Positions 26,088-28,443 of a stretch of 28,443 nt of DNA are shown piece after piece. Position 1 is the first letter of the stretch. Every line of letters begins with the position of its first letter. The stretch is from a virus. The translations under genes were made by a program, and so were the position numbers. Location of the stretch: positions 1 to 28,443 of IMG/VR virus record IMGVR_UViG_3300009076_000032; one strand, given 5' to 3'. The notes under the pieces are model-generated. The model ran no database searches. It was not told where the DNA came from and saw nothing but the letters and a program-made list of their open reading frames with translations.

Positions 26088-26430
26088 TTTCTAAGTATAT
26101 TTGTAGGGCTGCTAAAGCTCTCCAAGCTACCTTACCTAAGTGAAGTAACCCATCTTCATCAACAGGGTTCTGTGAGTGATCTATTAAGTGCCTGGCTAAC
26201 GCATCTTCGTTATCAGTGCTTTTACTTTTATCCCAATGCAATGGCTTGTCAGAATGATGCTGATCATTGCCTTTCTTACTAACTTTACTAACATACTTTA
26301 ATGCGTCTGGAAAATATTTAACAACACCTGTAAATACAGGTTGACTTTTTCTTGATTCGCTCTCACTAGATACTAAAGAAGTTCTTCTTGGTTGGCTCAA
26401 CATAGTTGATGTTGTAGTATATTCTGCCAT
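26053..26430 (-). CDS. dATP/dGTP diphosphohydrolase-like (MazG-fold) protein
   Basis: A 125-residue protein. Residues 35-110 match the pattern I know from phage dATP/dGTP diphosphohydrolase N-terminal-type domains (all-alpha NTP-pyrophosphatase relatives): GVVKYFPDAL (35-44), GNDQHH (54-59), HWDKSKSTDNEDALARHL (65-82) and DEDGLLHLGKVAWRALAALQ (91-110). In the family the Lys/His/Asp/Glu residues in these blocks bind metal and nucleotide, and the enzyme would hydrolyse dNTPs to dNMP and pyrophosphate. The first 30 residues are Ser/Thr-rich and probably disordered. It starts 3 nt after the phosphoesterase stop. Substrate choice cannot be read from sequence; in some phages such enzymes support 2-aminoadenine DNA. 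Confidence 0.75.
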   Translation of the reverse strand: MAEYTTTSTMLSQPRRTSLVSSESESRKSQPVFTGVVKYFPDALKYVSKVSKKGNDQHHSDKPLHWDKSKSTDNEDALARHLIDHSQNPVDEDGLLHLGKVAWRALAALQIYLENESLINNSNHN

Positions 26431-26432
26431 AA

Positions 26433-27086
26433 TTACAAGTGCATTAATTCATTAATAACCGTATTGCCATCTATAACAATAGCACAACCAATCGCAGGCT
26501 TCTTACCTCTCTTAGCATATGCCATAGCATAACTGTCGTGGTCTATCCCACATCCCACCTGTGTGCCAAAAACCTTAAAGTTCTGTCCAACAAACCACTC
26601 GGTATAACACTGAGTATGCAAGTGACCTTGTACTGTAGACATCATGTCAGCTCTACACTTTGTTTTTGCTGTACCTCCCTCTCCGTGAATGTACTGTACG
26701 TTATCATAAACAACCTTGTCAACAAAGTTCCAGTTAGGAACACCTAATACATCCTTGTAATCTTTTATCCACTTGCTGGGTATAGCAGATGACTGAGCTT
26801 TCCTCATTATCAATCTGTCGTGATTACCTATAGTGACATCGGCTACGGGAAAAGCTTTGTACCAATTAGCGAGTTTAGATATAGCGAGGTCCAACTCTTG
26901 GCCACCACCCATCCCGTTAGCGTCAGTCTCATGATAAGAAGCAAAGTGATTATCAATCACGTCACCAATAAAAACAACATGCGAACAATTGTATTTTTTA
27001 AAAGTGTCTTTACAAAACTCTAAGTAACCATCAAGACAAAATGGTTCGTGTAAATCTCCTATTACTAAAATTTTATTAGATTTCAT
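26433..27086 (-). CDS. Calcineurin-like metallophosphoesterase
   Basis: A 217-residue protein with a full set of metallophosphoesterase motifs: GDLH (10-13), GDVIDNH (41-47), GNHDR (87-91), a HGEGG block (134-138) and GHLH (154-157). These supply the Asp, Asn and His ligands of a di-metal centre. The substrate is not evident; phage members include nucleotidases, DNA 3'-phosphatases and protein phosphatases. The compact size and lack of extra domains fit a soluble cytoplasmic enzyme. Its ATG overlaps the end of the preceding small gene by 11 nt (ATGAAATCTAA), indicating translational coupling. The surrounding nucleotide and DNA metabolism genes suggest action on nucleotides or DNA ends, an inference. 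Confidence 0.88.
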   Translation of the reverse strand: MKSNKILVIGDLHEPFCLDGYLEFCKDTFKKYNCSHVVFIGDVIDNHFASYHETDANGMGGGQELDLAISKLANWYKAFPVADVTIGNHDRLIMRKAQSSAIPSKWIKDYKDVLGVPNWNFVDKVVYDNVQYIHGEGGTAKTKCRADMMSTVQGHLHTQCYTEWFVGQNFKVFGTQVGCGIDHDSYAMAYAKRGKKPAIGCAIVIDGNTVINELMHL

Positions 27087-27261
27087 CTGTGAAGGTTTGG
27101 TTTATTTCTGTGAGTAAATCATTTATTTCTGAAATTATACCACTTGCCTCATCCCTCTCATCATCAACCAAAGCTTCATACAGTGAGTCGCAAAGATTGT
27201 TTAACTGATCCATAGCTATGTTTATGAAGTTTAGTCTTTGTTCTTCTGCAGTGATACTCAT
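27076..27261 (-). CDS. Small acidic helical protein, unknown
   Basis: A 61-residue product beginning MSITAEEQRL, strongly acidic in its second half ('DDERDEASGIISEINDLL', residues about 33-50). It is predicted to form two helices and has one Cys (C24). There is no recognisable family. It is held in the operon by a 2-nt gap to the upstream gene and an 11-nt overlap with the phosphoesterase start downstream, which is the main reason for accepting it as a gene. Confidence 0.6.
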   Translation of the reverse strand: MSITAEEQRLNFINIAMDQLNNLCDSLYEALVDDERDEASGIISEINDLLTEINQTFTDEI

Positions 27262-27263
27262 TT

Positions 27264-27497
27264 CTAACTGTTTAATTGGTATATTAGTTCCTTACCCATC
27301 TTAGGGTCTAATTTTTGTATGGCTTTGTAGATGTATCTAGACTTCTTCCTAACATCTTCTTTTTCCTTCTTAGTAGAATCTGTACCTAGGTTTGTGTACA
27401 TGTAGGTGTCAATCCTAAATAACTCATCTATTTTTTTCTCGTCGCTCCAGGTTGAAAAACCTAAAACTTTTTCTACGTCTTCGTATTTATATTCCAT
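27264..27497 (-). CDS. Small charged protein, unknown
   Basis: A 77-residue product beginning MEYKYEDVEKVLGF, with a Lys/Glu-rich helix in the middle ('KKEKEDVRKKSRYIYKAIQ', about residues 43-61). No Cys, no membrane segment, no family recognised. Its start overlaps the end of the VRR-NUC gene by 11 nt (ATGGAATATAA), the same overlap length and layout as the next coupled pair downstream. The TAG stop lies 2 nt before the next gene. Confidence 0.6.
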   Translation of the reverse strand: MEYKYEDVEKVLGFSTWSDEKKIDELFRIDTYMYTNLGTDSTKKEKEDVRKKSRYIYKAIQKLDPKMGKELIYQLNS

Positions 27498-27729
27498 TGT
27501 ATACTTCTGTTATGAATCCTAGCTTGTCCAACTCTCTTAACCTGTACTCCTGTATCTTTGATAACTTACCTGTAGGTGTCTTTATCTCAGAAAAAATAAC
27601 CGGTGTATTAGGAGGTATTGCTAACACGTCTGGGATTCCGTTTTTATTTGTCTTTATAAGCTTGAGAACATAGTATCCCTCTTTCTCTAACTGATCTATA
27701 CGTTTCTTCTGTATCTGTTGTTCTTTCAT
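27487..27729 (-). CDS. VRR-NUC-domain nuclease
   Basis: An 80-residue protein consisting of little more than a VRR-NUC (PD-(D/E)XK-type) fold: GIPD with D34, SEIKT with E48 and K50, and a following Gln (Q60) in KLSKIQ, spaced as in the family. VRR-NUC proteins act on branched or structured DNA, and stand-alone phage versions are common, presumably in replication or recombination. The preceding Lys-rich helix (KKRIDQLEKEG) and the strand YYVLKLIKT are the expected lead-in. It is encoded between MazG and small unknown genes, with a 67-nt gap upstream that could hold a promoter. Confidence 0.85.
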   Translation of the reverse strand: MKEQQIQKKRIDQLEKEGYYVLKLIKTNKNGIPDVLAIPPNTPVIFSEIKTPTGKLSKIQEYRLRELDKLGFITEVYNGI

Positions 27730-27783
27730 TCAAAAGGTCCATCATCTCTTCTTGAGAAGATACTTAAAATAAGCATTATTAAA

Positions 27784-27791
27784 CAAAAATA
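27784..27791 (-). promoter_or_regulatory. Weak TAnnTTTG box candidate
   Basis: On the - strand the sequence reads TATTTTTG in the 67-nt gap between MazG and the VRR-NUC gene, 55 nt upstream of the latter's ATG. There is no convincing -33 element. Because TAnnTTTG is short and the DNA AT-rich, this may be chance. Confidence 0.22.
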
Positions 27792-27796
27792 AAGTA

Positions 27797-28138
27797 TTAA
27801 CATTCACACTGACCTAAATCCAACTTACAAGAACATATCTTAGTTTGGTCTTTAACAAACTGACCATTAATCATTCTACCTGTTCTTTGACTTATAACAT
27901 TGTAAGCAGACTCTAAACAGTCTTGTACACTCAGTCCTTGCATCTTAGCCTGTATGATAATAGTTACTATGATATCTCCGATAGCATCAATTATTTCATC
28001 CCTGTCATTTATACTCACAGCCTGAGCTAATTCAGCAGACTCTTCAACAGTCTTTATTGCTTGAGCCATAGGAGTAGCTACATCAAGTATTCCTTTATCT
28101 AACGCCCAATTCTCTACCCTTAGTATCAATTCTTCCAT
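27797..28138 (-). CDS. MazG-type nucleotide pyrophosphohydrolase with CxC...CxC tail
   Basis: A 113-residue protein. Residues 32-55 show the MazG metal-binding pattern EESAE (E32, E33, E36) followed after 11 residues by EIIDAIGD (E48, D51, D55). These enzymes split NTPs or dNTPs (or in some phages ppGpp-related alarmones) to monophosphate and pyrophosphate, altering nucleotide pools in infected cells. Length matches the single-domain phage type, which works as a dimer or tetramer. Unusually, the C-terminus ends in C102-x-C104 and C111-x-C113, which could bind a metal or form disulfides. It lies 44 nt downstream of the helicase. Confidence 0.87.
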   Translation of the reverse strand: MEELILRVENWALDKGILDVATPMAQAIKTVEESAELAQAVSINDRDEIIDAIGDIIVTIIIQAKMQGLSVQDCLESAYNVISQRTGRMINGQFVKDQTKICSCKLDLGQCEC

Positions 28139-28182
28139 ACCGTAAATCTATAAAAAATTACTTAATTATCTATAAAATCTTA

Positions 28183-28443
28183 TTAACAATCTCTCTTGAA
28201 GTGTCTGAGTGTATAGTCTTTCTTGTTTATTACTGACCGGTATATCTTAGACTCTAGGCCTCCTTCTGAGAATATCCAAAAAACCTTATTGAATTTTCTG
28301 TCCTTAGTAGTCATCCTATCCCTTGCTTGCCAGTAACTAGTTGCACTAAAGTCTATGTTGTAAAACAAAACATAGTCAGCGTTCCTTAAACTAATCCCTT
28401 CTCTTCCACTAACAATCTGTAAAGCAATATGCTTATCTGTAGA
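28183..28443 (-). CDS. SNF2/SF2-type helicase, C-terminal end (5' part outside window)
   Basis: The frame is open to the right edge of the window, encoding 86 residues before TAA; the TTG near 28368 is internal and not a start. Early residues read 'QIVSGREGISLRNADYVLFY' (helicase motif V-type GxxGISL) followed by 'QARDRMTTKDR', the place of motif VI (Q-x-R-x-R arginine fingers). This indicates a superfamily 2, SNF2-like or similar phage ATPase, which would translocate on DNA during replication or recombination. The remaining C-terminal tail is basic. Crass-like genomes often carry such a helicase near MazG and VRR-NUC genes. Exact subfamily cannot be set from this fragment. Confidence 0.82.
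   Translation of the reverse strand, partial: STDKHIALQIVSGREGISLRNADYVLFYNIDFSATSYWQARDRMTTKDRKFNKVFWIFSEGGLESKIYRSVINKKDYTLRHFKRDC

Noticed and set aside
26538-27023. Plus-strand frames opposite the phosphoesterase
   Set aside because: The phosphoesterase has all catalytic motifs in the minus frame; the plus frames are Cys-rich shadows.
27640-27745. 29-residue minus-strand frame starting ATGATG before the VRR-NUC gene
   Set aside because: It overlaps the VRR-NUC gene out of frame, and its composition is not convincing.
1-28443. tRNA genes and integrase or attachment sites
   Set aside because: Gaps between genes are all under about 80 nt, with no cloverleaf or integrase visible.

Overview
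This window is part of a tailed-phage genome, most likely a podovirus-like phage of the crAss-like group (Crassvirales) infecting a Bacteroidota host, possibly a flavobacterium. Four things support this: a TerL, portal, scaffold-like protein, capsid protein order; a portal with a long Q/K-rich coiled tail; a P22-like ring/stabilisation (muzzle) series; and two oppositely transcribed gene blocks. The DNA is AT-rich. Most starts follow A-rich leaders (for example before 3768, 4906, 6371, 14596 and 15320) with no Shine-Dalgarno sequence, and TAnnTTTG boxes precede a few genes, both typical of Bacteroidota. Stop codons TAA, TAG and TGA are all used normally. No database search was possible, so family names rest on recognised motifs and gene order.

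Region 1 (1-7173, + strand) is DNA packaging and the head. It holds the 3' part of the large terminase, the portal (4-nt overlap with the terminase), an acidic scaffold-like protein with a perfect 30-bp tandem repeat, the major capsid protein, a rho-independent-type hairpin right after the capsid gene, a conserved head-associated protein, and a second strong terminator.

Region 2 (7177-14544, + strand) is the neck and tail. Two ring/connector proteins are followed by a 1583-residue stabilisation/muzzle protein carrying a C-terminal Ig-like (DUF5011-type) domain and a Cys-containing terminal domain, then a tail-hub-like structural protein.

Region 3 (14553-25394, + strand) encodes three proteins likely packaged and ejected: a small T7 gp14-like internal protein, a 564-residue cargo-like protein, and a giant 2791-residue multidomain protein. 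The giant protein has a zinc-metallopeptidase motif, an acetyltransferase-like segment and regions resembling the domains of phage polyvalent proteins. It is the most unusual object here.

Region 4 (25413-28443, - strand) converges on region 3 at a perfect 9-bp palindrome. Read in its own direction it encodes the C-terminus of an SNF2/SF2 helicase, a MazG-type pyrophosphohydrolase, a VRR-NUC nuclease, two small unknown proteins, a calcineurin-like phosphoesterase, a dATP/dGTP diphosphohydrolase-like (MazG-fold) protein, a 38-residue overlapping reading frame, a small membrane protein (holin candidate) and a helical protein. This is an early, nucleotide and DNA metabolism block, whereas regions 1-3 form the late structural block.
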